Shown: one piece after another, positions 1 to 7,295 of the stretch
Layout: each line of letters starts with the position of its first letter
How positions within the stretch are numbered: position 1 is the first letter of the stretch
Virus record (IMG/VR): IMGVR_UViG_3300007735_000700
Coordinates: 1 to 38,389 of that record
Strand: one strand, 5' to 3'
DNA from: a virus
DNA length: 38,389 nucleotides
The notes under the pieces: generated by a model
Database searches by the model: none
The model's input: only the letters and a program-made list of their open reading frames with translations
What the model was told of the DNA's origin: nothing
Made by a program: the position numbers and the translations under genes

Positions 1-435
1 GAGCTGCTGATTGACACATGGAACGCCAAGTGGCCCGGGACCGTCGCGTTCCGCTGGAACTCGTGCATGGGCGCGATTGAGTGCGACACGCTCGAGTTCG
101 GCGTTCGCGTCGAGATCCTCCCCGAACGCATGGCCCCTCACATCGAATTGATGGACCCGGAGGAGAACGAGTACTGGTGGTGGCACGGCGTTGACAAGGA
201 CGGGACTCCGCAGTTCCGAATCGTCCTCGAAGTCACACAGCACGAAGCCGTCAACGACGCGGTCGTGCATTCCAAGACGCTCATGCAGAAGTGGCACGAC
301 AAGGTCGAGGACTTTGACACCAAGGAATGGTCCGATGAACGCAGTTACCTGCGCCGGCTGTACGACGATTTCAGGAATTGGGTGATCGCGCAGACGCAGC
401 ACAACCCGCCAGACCCGGAACGCGAACCGCGCTGA
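1..435 (+). CDS. Hypothetical protein, 5' end cut by window
   Basis: The reading frame is open from the first base, and its codons upstream of the first ATG (67) look like ordinary coding sequence (Trp, Asn, Lys and Pro rich), so the gene very likely starts outside the window. At least 144 residues are visible. The protein is acidic and rich in Trp and His, with a run of three Trp around residue 60 and a charged helical C-terminal part (SYLRRLYDDFRNWVIAQ). No signal peptide, membrane segment or catalytic motif is visible and I do not recognise the family. It lies just before the packaging genes and is followed by a hairpin at 457-488, so it may close an upstream transcript. The alternative is a 122-residue protein starting at 67, for which I see no good ribosome binding site. 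Confidence 0.6.
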   Translation, partial: ELLIDTWNAKWPGTVAFRWNSCMGAIECDTLEFGVRVEILPERMAPHIELMDPEENEYWWWHGVDKDGTPQFRIVLEVTQHEAVNDAVVHSKTLMQKWHDKVEDFDTKEWSDERSYLRRLYDDFRNWVIAQTQHNPPDPEREPR

Positions 436-456
436 ACGATCCAACGTCACTAACCC

Positions 457-488
457 GGACCCGTAGGCAAAAAAATGCCTATGGGTTC
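457..488 (+). terminator. Hairpin, possible terminator
   Basis: A 13-base stem (457-469 with 476-488, two G-T wobbles) encloses a loop of six A. It sits in the 74-base gap between two plus-strand genes. There is no run of T after the stem, so it is not a textbook intrinsic terminator. It could instead be an RNA processing or protective structure. Confidence 0.35.
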
Positions 489-509
489 GTGCTTTGTAGA
501 CTCACCCAC

Positions 510-809
510 ATGGCGAAGCGCGGGAAGAAATCTTGCCAACATCCCGTACTCCTCGCCAACCTCGAGGACACGCTCCTCGGCGTCATGTACCCGCGACCGG
601 GCGAAACGGGAATCCCCGTCGCCATCTACTCCGGCGACATGATCGCCGCACGACTCCGCGATCAAGAGTCAATGTCAATGGCCGAGGCACGCGCCTTCGT
701 CACCGACCGCATCGAAGCCGACATCGAAGGATGCAAGCTCATCGGGTGGCCCAGGATCATCTGGGCCGCCACTTCCGAGGACTTCGGCAAGGAAGTCACG
801 AACGATTAG
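510..809 (+). CDS. Hypothetical protein, 99 residues
   Basis: The start at ATG 510 is chosen because the sequence before it in the same frame overlaps the upstream hairpin and gene and does not look coding. The protein begins MAKRGKK, then has a mixed alpha/beta composition with motifs LLGVMYPRPGETGIPVAIYS and IEADIEGCKLIGWPRIIWAA. No membrane segment, cysteine cluster or known catalytic motif is visible. I do not recognise it. It precedes the HTH-like and terminase genes in the same direction with a 15-base gap, so it is probably part of the transcript that runs into the packaging module. Confidence 0.6.
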   Translation: MAKRGKKSCQHPVLLANLEDTLLGVMYPRPGETGIPVAIYSGDMIAARLRDQESMSMAEARAFVTDRIEADIEGCKLIGWPRIIWAATSEDFGKEVTND

Positions 810-824
810 CGTATACTCCAGCGA

Positions 825-1100
825 ATGAATATCAGGTCGTACGATGACTTCAAGGAAGCCATTACCCGGCGAGTCACTGGCGCGGGCCTCACGCGCTCTG
901 CGCTTGCGCGCCAACTTGAGCAGGACGGCGAACTCCGCGCACACACCGTCCGCTGCCTCCTCTCCAAAGCACCCAGCATCGGGCGCCGAAAGCCGGCGTT
1001 CGACTCCATCCTGAAGATCGCACATGCAGCAGGACTCGAACTCACGCTCACCGAAAGGCAAGAAGCATGCCCAGCAAGTCGCCGGCGCAGAAGCGCCTGA
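825..1100 (+). CDS. Small helix-turn-helix-like protein
   Basis: A 91-residue protein. Residues about 22-50 (LTRSALARQLEQDGELRAHT followed by VRCLLSK) have the layout of a helix-turn-helix, and the next helix (SILKIAHAAGLELTLT) resembles the C-terminal helix of short XRE-like DNA-binding proteins. The last dozen residues are Arg-rich and overlap the start of the following gene by 34 bases. Its place before terS suggests a regulator of the late operon, or a DNA-binding packaging accessory. That role is inference; the family is recognised only by pattern. Confidence 0.55.
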   Translation: MNIRSYDDFKEAITRRVTGAGLTRSALARQLEQDGELRAHTVRCLLSKAPSIGRRKPAFDSILKIAHAAGLELTLTERQEACPASRRRRSA

Positions 1101-1216
1101 TGCAGGCCGCCGCACACAATCGCGCCTTCGCAAACAAGGTCGGCGTCCCCATGTCCGTGGCGAAGAAGTTCGTCAGGGCCGACAAGGCCAAGGCGGCGAA
1201 GCGACGCAGGAAGTGA
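1067..1216 (+). CDS. Small basic protein, 49 residues
   Basis: ATG at 1067, stop at 1214-1216, 49 residues. It begins MPSKSPAQKRLMQAAAHNRA and ends in a Lys/Arg cluster. This small basic pattern (xAQxRLMxAAAHNxxFAxKVGVP) is one I have seen repeatedly as a hypothetical protein in phage genomes near terminase or DNA genes. It starts inside the previous gene and its stop overlaps the GTG of terS, so it is translationally coupled on both sides. A nucleic-acid-binding role is plausible from the charge, but no function is known to me. Confidence 0.65.
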   Translation: MPSKSPAQKRLMQAAAHNRAFANKVGVPMSVAKKFVRADKAKAAKRRRK

Positions 1217-1623
1217 AGCGCAAGCCCGGACGCCCACCGGAACCCGTCCCGGCGCACCACGCCGACAGCCTGGTGGCATGGATCTCTGATGGCAAGCCCC
1301 TCCGGGAATGGTGCCGACAGCCAGGACACCCGGTGTTTCAGGCGGTGTATGCGTGGATGGACAAAGATGACGAGTTTGCTAGACGCATCGCACGCGCACG
1401 CGAGGACGGATATGACGAACTCGCGGACAAGGCGTTGCGGATCGCGTTCGATCCGTGCAACGACCAAGTCGAGGTGACCCAGCGCAGGTTGCAGGTTGAC
1501 ACCATCCTGAAGCTCCTTGCGAAGTGGAACCCGCGCAAGTACGGCGACCGCCAGCAACTTGACCATTCCGGCGGTGTCAACATCGTCCTCAAGACCAATG
1601 TCCCTGATCCCCAAGGAGATTGA
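1213..1623 (+). CDS. terS: Terminase small subunit (Sf6-type)
   Basis: A 136-residue protein that recognises phage DNA for packaging and hands it to the large subunit. The GTG start at 1213 overlaps the TGA of the previous gene and gives an N-terminus MKRKPGRPPEP, the AT-hook-like basic start typical of this family. The helix-turn-helix core (LREWCRQPGHPVFQAVYAWM) and the following helix (FARRIARAREDGYDELADKA) match the phage Sf6 small terminase pattern, as does the end region (RLQVDTILKLLAKWNPRKYG). It overlaps terL by 26 bases. An in-frame extension upstream exists but is Gln/Arg-rich shadow sequence of the 49-residue gene. Confidence 0.85.
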   Translation: MKRKPGRPPEPVPAHHADSLVAWISDGKPLREWCRQPGHPVFQAVYAWMDKDDEFARRIARAREDGYDELADKALRIAFDPCNDQVEVTQRRLQVDTILKLLAKWNPRKYGDRQQLDHSGGVNIVLKTNVPDPQGD

Positions 1624-2929
1624 GGTCGCCTACCGCCCGCGCCCGTGGCAGAGCGAATGCCACCAGCGCAAGCGGCGGTTCACCGTCCTCGCGCTCCACC
1701 GCCGCGCCGGCAAGACGGAACTCGCCATCATGCAGCTCATCCACGGGGCGGCAGGGTGCAAGCACACGTTGCCGTTCTTCGTGTACGTCGCGCCGTTCCT
1801 GAAGCAGGCCAAGGCCATCGCGTGGCTGCGCCTGAAGCAGAAGATAAACGACCTCATCGTCGCCGGCGGGGTAGATGTCAACGAGGCCGACTTGTCCATC
1901 ACGTTCAAGCACAACGGGGCGCAGATCCGCCTGTTCGGCGGCGACAACCCCGACGCCCTCCGCGGCGTGCGCCTCGACGGCTGCGTCATTGACGAGGTCG
2001 CCCAGATCAAGCCCGAGGTCTGGAACGACATCCTCCAGCCTGCCCTCTCCGACCGCAAGGGGTGGGCGCTGTTCATCGGGACGCCGAACGGCCTCAACCT
2101 GTTCAGCGAGCTGTTCTACCGCGCCTCGAGCCTCCCGGATTGGTGGGCCGCCCGCTACACCGTCCACGACACCGACGCCTTGGACGAGGACGAGGTTGCA
2201 CGCCTGAAGCGCGACATGCCCGAGCAGGCGTTCGCACGCGAGTACCTCTGCGACTTCGCCGCCGCCGGCGAGGATCAGCTCATCAGCCTCACCGACGCGA
2301 CCGCCGCGAGCGAGCGCAAGATCGCTGACGGCGACGTCATCGAGTTCCCGCTCGTCATCGGCGTGGACCCGGCCCGGTTCGGGGATGACCGCAGCGTCAT
2401 CGTCCTGCGCCAGGGACTCCGCATGGAGCCGCCGATGGTGTTCACAGGGATTGACAACATGAGCCTCGCCGCTGCCGTCGCCAACGTCATTGAGGACCGC
2501 GACCCGGACGCCGTGTTCATTGACAGCGGCGCAGGCGCGGGCGTCATCGACCGCCTGCGGCAGCTCGGGTATGACGTCATCGAGGTGCCGTTCGGCGGCA
2601 AGGCGTCGAACCCGAACCTGTTCGTCAACAAGCGCGCCGAGATGTGGTGGGGTGTCAAGGACTGGATCGACATGGGCGGCGTCCTGCCCGAACGCACCGA
2701 CCTCCTGACCGAACTGTCAACACCGACGTACTGGTACGACGCGGTCGGCAAGCGGTGCCTGGAGTCGAAGGACGAGATCAAGAAGCGCCTGCAAGGCGGC
2801 GGCAGCCCGGACATCGCCGACGCGCTGGCGTTGACATTCGCGTACCCGGTGGCGAAGCAGCTGCCACGCGAGGTGCGCGAGCGACTTGACCCGCGCCCGA
2901 AGGACTACGACCCCTACGAGGACATGTGA
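1598..2929 (+). CDS. terL: Terminase large subunit
   Basis: A 443-residue packaging motor with an ATPase domain followed by a nuclease domain. Visible motifs are a Walker A-like loop HRRAGKTE (34-41), Walker B VIDE (130-133), a coupling motif GTPNG (161-165), and RNase H-fold nuclease acidic residues at D257 (GVDPARFGDD), D309 (FIDSGAG) and D405/D408 (PDIADAL). The start at 1598 (MSLIPKEIEVAYRPRPWQ) places the usual adenine-binding region just before Walker A. An in-frame ATG at 1517 would add 27 residues that overlap terS and look non-coding. The stop overlaps the GTG of the next gene. Confidence 0.95.
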   Translation: MSLIPKEIEVAYRPRPWQSECHQRKRRFTVLALHRRAGKTELAIMQLIHGAAGCKHTLPFFVYVAPFLKQAKAIAWLRLKQKINDLIVAGGVDVNEADLSITFKHNGAQIRLFGGDNPDALRGVRLDGCVIDEVAQIKPEVWNDILQPALSDRKGWALFIGTPNGLNLFSELFYRASSLPDWWAARYTVHDTDALDEDEVARLKRDMPEQAFAREYLCDFAAAGEDQLISLTDATAASERKIADGDVIEFPLVIGVDPARFGDDRSVIVLRQGLRMEPPMVFTGIDNMSLAAAVANVIEDRDPDAVFIDSGAGAGVIDRLRQLGYDVIEVPFGGKASNPNLFVNKRAEMWWGVKDWIDMGGVLPERTDLLTELSTPTYWYDAVGKRCLESKDEIKKRLQGGGSPDIADALALTFAYPVAKQLPREVRERLDPRPKDYDPYEDM

Positions 2930-3378
2930 TCGAATACCGGATCGTCAACCCTTCGGAGTGGATGCCGTCGATTCGTGAACTTATGCAAGCGAATTGGGCA
3001 GAAACGGGATTCGGATTCCCGTTCAACCCATCGGCGGACAAGTACCAGCACTTGGTGGATGCTGGCGTGATGTTCATGGTCGGCGCGATCGAGGATGGCG
3101 AGATGGTCGGCTATTGCACGATGATCGTGTCGGGATGTCTGCACAACCCTGATATCATCATGGCCGCGAGTGATGCGTTGTTCGTGCGGAAGGACAAGCG
3201 CGGCATCATTGCAGGACGATTGATGCGCGTTGCGGAACGGGAATCTGTTGATCGCGGAGCGGCGCATGTCGTGTGGCGTGCGCGTCACGGAACATCGTTC
3301 GCGGACGTGTTGGCCCGTCATGGGTACGCCCCCGCGGACATCGGGATGATGAAGGAGTTGAAGAATGGGCATCATTGA
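2926..3378 (+). CDS. GNAT-family acetyltransferase
   Basis: A 150-residue protein with a GTG start that overlaps the terL stop (GTGA). It has the GNAT layout: an N-terminal helix pair, a central beta pair with a charged turn (MVGAIEDGEMVGYCTMIVS), a strand leading to an acetyl-CoA binding-type segment (FVRKDKRGIIAGRLMRVAE) and a C-terminal FADVLARHGYAPADIGMMKE that matches the last strand and helix. GNAT enzymes move acetyl groups from acetyl-CoA to amines. The target is unknown and could be a virion or host protein. Such genes between terL and portal occur in related podoviruses. Confidence 0.8.
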   Translation: MIEYRIVNPSEWMPSIRELMQANWAETGFGFPFNPSADKYQHLVDAGVMFMVGAIEDGEMVGYCTMIVSGCLHNPDIIMAASDALFVRKDKRGIIAGRLMRVAERESVDRGAAHVVWRARHGTSFADVLARHGYAPADIGMMKELKNGHH

Positions 3379-3703
3379 AGCACTGATTGGCGCAGCGGTT
3401 GCGACTGCTGCTGCCGGAACCGCGTATTCCGTCGTGTCCGGCGAGCAGGCAAAGAAGGCGCAGCAGGATGCAATGGGCGAGCAGCAGCGCGCACAGACCG
3501 ACCAGGCAAAGCGCGCCGCCATGCAGCAGCGACGCAGCGAGCAGGCAATGGCCGGCGCGGCTCAACGCGAACCGAACGTGCAGGGAATCATGGCCGCGGC
3601 GCAGGAAACCGCTGGAGGGCCGACCAGCACCATGCTCACCGGGCCGACCGGCGTGAACCCGCAGGATCTCGCGCTCGGACGTTCCACCCTTTTGGGGGGC
3701 TGA
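3365..3703 (+). CDS. Small Ala/Gln-rich protein with N-terminal membrane segment
   Basis: A 112-residue protein overlapping the acetyltransferase by 14 bases. Residues about 2-25 are hydrophobic (MGIIEALIGAAVATAAAGTA), followed by a helical Gln/Arg/Ala-rich middle likely to form a coiled coil, and a Gly/Pro/Thr tail. Proteins of this shape are common in podovirus morphogenesis clusters and may be minor virion or ejection components, but I cannot assign a role. The HNH gene follows after one base, interrupting what was probably a direct junction to the portal gene. Confidence 0.6.
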   Translation: MGIIEALIGAAVATAAAGTAYSVVSGEQAKKAQQDAMGEQQRAQTDQAKRAAMQQRRSEQAMAGAAQREPNVQGIMAAAQETAGGPTSTMLTGPTGVNPQDLALGRSTLLGG

Positions 3704-3704
3704 C

Positions 3705-4205
3705 ATGCCGCAATTACTGGATATCACCGGACAGAAGTTTGGTCGATTGAAGGTGCTGCACCGCGCCGGAACATCGAATGGTGAAGCCACATGGGCATGT
3801 ATTTGTGAATGTGGGAAAGCGAAGAATGTTCGCGGTTATTACCTGCGGAATGGAATCACGGAATCATGCGGATGCCTGCACCGCGAAATCTCATCTCGCG
3901 TGTATTCAAATCTGAATCTCACCCACGCGATGACAAACAGCCGCGAATACAGAACGTGGCAATCAATGGTCCAGCGTTGCTGCAACCAAAAACATCACGC
4001 GTGGCGCAATTATGGTGGTCGAGGGATCACGATTTGCAGCCGATGGCGCGAATCATTTGAGGCTTTCGTTGGTGACATGGGTCATCGTCCGCCTGGTATG
4101 TCAATCGACAGAATTGACCCAGATGGAAACTACGAGCCGGGAAACTGCCGATGGGCTGATCCTGTCACACAGCGGCGCAATCGCAGCAGGAAGGTGATGG
4201 CATGA
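3705..4205 (+). CDS. HNH-type homing endonuclease
   Basis: A 166-residue protein. The N-terminal third has a Cys-based zinc-ribbon-like pattern (CICECGK at about 32-38, SCGCLHRE at about 54-61), a DNA-binding module known from phage HNH proteins. The C-terminal part (YRTWQSMVQRCC, RNYGGRGITICSRW, MSIDRIDPDGNYEPGNCRW) is the signature of this phage homing-endonuclease family: a degenerate HNH with D-R-I-D-x-x-G-N-Y-x-x-x-N-C-R-W. Such enzymes cut DNA lacking the insertion and spread their own gene. It is wedged between two morphogenesis genes and uses more A/T-ending codons than its neighbours. Its stop overlaps the portal ATG. Confidence 0.85.
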   Translation: MPQLLDITGQKFGRLKVLHRAGTSNGEATWACICECGKAKNVRGYYLRNGITESCGCLHREISSRVYSNLNLTHAMTNSREYRTWQSMVQRCCNQKHHAWRNYGGRGITICSRWRESFEAFVGDMGHRPPGMSIDRIDPDGNYEPGNCRWADPVTQRRNRSRKVMA

Positions 4206-5914
4206 GCCAATACACGGGTGATGCTCGATCCTATGAATCCGCGCCAACACGCGATAAGTTGTTCACTCGTTGGGGCCAACTGAAGTCTGAAAGGGCAAGT
4301 TGGGTAGCCCATTGGACCGAGATTAGCAATTACCTCCTCCCGCGCAACGGTCGCTACTTCCGCGAGGACCGGAACCGCGGTTACCGCCGCCACAACAACA
4401 TCTACGACAACACCGGCACCCGTGCGCTCCGCACGCTCGGCGCCGGCCTGATGTCTGGCGCCACCTCGCCCGCACGGCAGTGGTTCCGACTCGCCACGCC
4501 CGACCCGGAACTCAACTCGTACCAGCCCGTCAAGCTGTGGCTCGATGACGTCACCAAGCGCATGCAGCGCGTGTTCCAGAAGTCGAACACCTACCGCTCC
4601 CTGCACCTGATGTACGAGGAACTCGGCGCGTTCGGCACGGCCTCGAGCATCGTGCTGCCCGACTTCAACCAGGTCATCCACCACTACCCGCTGACCGCAG
4701 GCGAATACTGCATCTCGACCGACGCGCAGGGCCGCGTCTGCACGCTGTACCGCGAGTTCGAGATGACCGTGTCGCAGGTCGTCAAGGAGTTCGGGTACGA
4801 CAACTGCTCGACCTCCGTGCAGAACATGTACGACACGGGGACGCTCGACCAGTGGGTTCCCGTCGTGCATGCCATCGAGCCGCGCATGGACCGCGACATC
4901 AAGAAGCGCGACAGCAAGAACATGCCGTGGGGTTCGTGGTACTTCGAGGTCGGCGGCGAGCAGGACAAGTTCCTGCGCGAGAGCGGGTTCAACTACTTCC
5001 CCGCGCTCGTCCCCCGCTGGTCCGTGGTCGGCGGCGACATCTACGGCAACAGCCCCGGCATGGAGGCGCTCGGCGACGTCAAGCAGCTCCAGCACGAGCA
5101 GCTCCGCAAGGCGCAGGCCATCGACTTCCAGACCAAGCCGCCGCTCCAGGTGCCGATCTCCATGAAGAACCGGGACGTCGAGACGATGCCCGGTGGCATC
5201 ACATTCGTGGACCCCGCCGGCAACGGCATCCGTTCCGCGTTCGACGTGAACCTGAACCTGTCGTACCTCCTCGCCGACATTCAAGACTGCCGTGGCCGCG
5301 TCAGCGGCGCGTTCTACGCGGACCTGTTCCTGATGCTGGCGTCGGCCCCGCAGGCGCGCATGACCGCCACGGAGGTCGCCGAGCGCCACGAGGAGAAGCT
5401 CCTCATGCTCGGCCCCGTCCTCGAGCGCCTGCACAACGAGCTGCTGAACCCGCTCATTGACATCACCTTCGACCGCATGATCCTTGCCGGCGTCATCCCG
5501 CCGGCCCCCGTCGAGTTGCAGGGCATGGATCTCAACGTCGAGTTCGTGTCAATGCTGGCGCAGGCGCAGCGCGCCATCGGCACGAACGCCGTTGACAGGT
5601 TCGTCGGCAACCTCGGCCAGATCGCACAGATGAAGCCGGACATCCTTGACAAGTTCGACAGCGACCAGTGGGCGGACGTCTACGCCGACATGCTTGGCGT
5701 GGACCCGTCGCTCATCGTGGCCGACAAGGAGGTCGCCATGCTGCGGCAGGCGCGCAACCAGGCGATGGCCGCGAAGGAGCAGGTCGCCGCGATGCAGCAG
5801 ACCTCGCAGACCGTCAAGAACATGGCGACGGCGCCGACCGGGCAGCAGAACGCGCTGACCGACGTGATGAACATGTTCAGCGGCTACGGTTCTCCGTCAG
5901 CCGTGGAACTCTGA
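4202..5914 (+). CDS. Portal protein (T7-like head-tail connector)
   Basis: A 570-residue protein forming the dodecameric ring at the capsid vertex through which DNA enters and leaves. It shows the T7-type connector pattern: an N-terminal W-x-E-I-S-x-Y-L-L-P region, TRALRTLGAGLMSGATSPAR, YEELGAFGTASS, the GDIYGNSPGMEALGDVKQLQ clip/stem region and a Gln/Ala-rich C-terminal helix. Length fits the family (about 500-570). The ATG overlaps the HNH stop (ATGA). The first 40 or so codons are clearly AT-richer than the rest, with the change near position 4330. Confidence 0.92.
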   Translation: MSQYTGDARSYESAPTRDKLFTRWGQLKSERASWVAHWTEISNYLLPRNGRYFREDRNRGYRRHNNIYDNTGTRALRTLGAGLMSGATSPARQWFRLATPDPELNSYQPVKLWLDDVTKRMQRVFQKSNTYRSLHLMYEELGAFGTASSIVLPDFNQVIHHYPLTAGEYCISTDAQGRVCTLYREFEMTVSQVVKEFGYDNCSTSVQNMYDTGTLDQWVPVVHAIEPRMDRDIKKRDSKNMPWGSWYFEVGGEQDKFLRESGFNYFPALVPRWSVVGGDIYGNSPGMEALGDVKQLQHEQLRKAQAIDFQTKPPLQVPISMKNRDVETMPGGITFVDPAGNGIRSAFDVNLNLSYLLADIQDCRGRVSGAFYADLFLMLASAPQARMTATEVAERHEEKLLMLGPVLERLHNELLNPLIDITFDRMILAGVIPPAPVELQGMDLNVEFVSMLAQAQRAIGTNAVDRFVGNLGQIAQMKPDILDKFDSDQWADVYADMLGVDPSLIVADKEVAMLRQARNQAMAAKEQVAAMQQTSQTVKNMATAPTGQQNALTDVMNMFSGYGSPSAVEL

Positions 5915-5925
5915 AAGGGAACAGC

Positions 5926-6237
5926 ATGGCGATGATTTCGATGAAGCGTGCGCTGGAGCGGGAGGAGATGCCCGGACAGGTCGAGATGGACGAGCCGATG
6001 TACCCGGAAGGCTTGTGTCTCGAGCTGGAGTCGGACGAACTCGAGAAGCTTCGCATCACCTCGCCGCCGGCCATCGGCAGCGTGGTGACGATCACGGCCC
6101 GCGCCTATGTCAAGTCGGCCGGCGCGGAGCAGACCGCAGGAGGCACCGAGCAGAAGGTCGAGTTCCAGATCACCGACATGGAGATCGGGCGCGTTGACAC
6201 CTTCGGCCCCGCGGCGACGATGCTGTACGGCGCATGA
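5926..6237 (+). CDS. Small virion protein, possible capsid staple protein
   Basis: A 103-residue protein starting at ATG 5926 with a GAAAGGGA ribosome binding site just before it. The sequence begins MAMISMKRALEREEM, then has a Y-P-E-G-L-C-L-E-L segment, LEKLRITSPPAIGSVVTI and an EFQITDMEIGRV strand. This arrangement (MKR start, YxxGL, PxxG, QITDMEIG) is one I associate with small phage proteins annotated as capsid staple or capsid-stabilising proteins, located beside the portal. The family call is from memory of pattern only. Confidence 0.55.
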   Translation: MAMISMKRALEREEMPGQVEMDEPMYPEGLCLELESDELEKLRITSPPAIGSVVTITARAYVKSAGAEQTAGGTEQKVEFQITDMEIGRVDTFGPAATMLYGA

Positions 6238-6277
6238 TCTTCGCAATGCGGAACATCGCATTTGATAGGATGGCATC

Positions 6278-6625
6278 GTGAGCAACTATGACCCGCTCGA
6301 CCTGCGGGGCCAGGAGAAGGCGAAGGCGCAGCGCGACCTCCGCGAACGACTGGACCGCGAGAACGAGGAGGGCGACGTCAAGTGGCTCATGGGCAACAAG
6401 CGGGGCCGTCGCGTCGTATGGCGGCTTCTGGACACGGCAGGGATCTTCCGCTCGTCGTTCAACACCAACGCGATGGCAATGGCTTTCGCGGAAGGGAACA
6501 GGAACTACGGGCTTCGGCTCCTCTCGCTCGTCCACTCGCAATGCCCCGAGCTGTATCCCGTGATGATGAAGGAGAACACGAATGAACGAACCAACGATGG
6601 TGGAAGCAGCGGCAACGACAACTAA
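6278..6625 (+). CDS. Bbp19-like structural protein
   Basis: A 115-residue protein with a GTG start at 6278 preceded by TAGGA. It closely follows the pattern of Bordetella phage BPP-1 Bbp19: YDPLDLRGQEKAKAQRDLRE at the start, KWLMGNKRGRRVVWRLLDTA, FRSSFNTNAMAMAFAEGNRN and CPELYPVMMKEN. The family is conserved immediately upstream of the scaffold gene in BPP-1-like podoviruses. Its role in the head is not established to my knowledge. It overlaps the scaffold gene by 44 bases, so the two are probably translated together. Confidence 0.8.
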   Translation: MSNYDPLDLRGQEKAKAQRDLRERLDRENEEGDVKWLMGNKRGRRVVWRLLDTAGIFRSSFNTNAMAMAFAEGNRNYGLRLLSLVHSQCPELYPVMMKENTNERTNDGGSSGNDN

Positions 6626-7271
6626 CGCTGCCCCGCCGTCTTCGGCCCCTGAAGGCGTCGCCGCGACGGCGGAGAAGCTCTACGGGGACGGGCAGAAGCC
6701 GAACGCGACCCAGGAGCCGCAAGCCGCAAAGGCGGCCGCTGCGGAAACCGTCGCGAGCGACCAGCCGGCAGCCGAGGCGAAGGCGGAAGCCAAGCCGCAG
6801 GCCGCGCCGGAGAAGTACGAGTTCAAGGCACCGGAAGGCAAGCAGTTCGACGCCGAGGTGCTGAACACGTACTCCGAGGTCGCCCGCGAACTCAACCTGT
6901 CGCAGGAGGCGGCGCAGCGCGTCCTTGACGCTATGGCCCCCAAGATGGCCGAGCGTCAGGTGGCGCAGATCGAGGCGATCCGAACGGAATGGGCGAACAC
7001 GTCCAAGACGGACAAGGAGTTCGGCGGCGAGAAGCTGTCGGAGAACCTGTCCACCGCGAAGAAGGCGCTCGATGCGTTCGGCACCACCGAACTCCGCACG
7101 CTGCTCAATGAGTCCGGCCTGGGCAATCACCCGGAGATCATCCGGTTCATGTACCGGGCAGGACTCGCAATCAGTGAGGATCGGGTGGTTACGGGAACGA
7201 AGGGAGCGGCGAAGCCCGCCGGCCCCCGCTCGTTCAACGACCTCGCCGATGCTCTGTACAGTCAGTCCTAA
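6582..7271 (+). CDS. Probable scaffolding protein
   Basis: A 229-residue protein directly before the major capsid gene, with AAGGAG ahead of its ATG. Residues 1-75 are a low-complexity Ala/Pro/Glu/Lys region. From about residue 77 (EKYEFKAPEGKQFDAEVLNT) there is a helical domain with LNLSQEAAQRVLDAMAPKMA and ELRTLLNESGLGNHPEIIRF. This composition (acidic disordered start, helical C-terminus with a 'GLGNHPEIIR' helix) is typical of podovirus scaffold proteins, which guide shell assembly and then leave. No protease motif is visible. Confidence 0.8.
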   Translation: MNEPTMVEAAATTTNAAPPSSAPEGVAATAEKLYGDGQKPNATQEPQAAKAAAAETVASDQPAAEAKAEAKPQAAPEKYEFKAPEGKQFDAEVLNTYSEVARELNLSQEAAQRVLDAMAPKMAERQVAQIEAIRTEWANTSKTDKEFGGEKLSENLSTAKKALDAFGTTELRTLLNESGLGNHPEIIRFMYRAGLAISEDRVVTGTKGAAKPAGPRSFNDLADALYSQS

Positions 7272-7295
7272 CCAACACACAAAGGAGCCACCACA

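Noticed and set aside
812-817. TATACT before the HTH-like gene as a -10 promoter box
   Set aside because: No acceptable -35 at 15-19 bases upstream; the gap between genes is only 15 bases.
4130-5434. A 434-residue minus-strand open frame opposite portal
   Set aside because: Shadow of a GC-rich coding strand. The plus-strand portal has clear homology-like motifs throughout.
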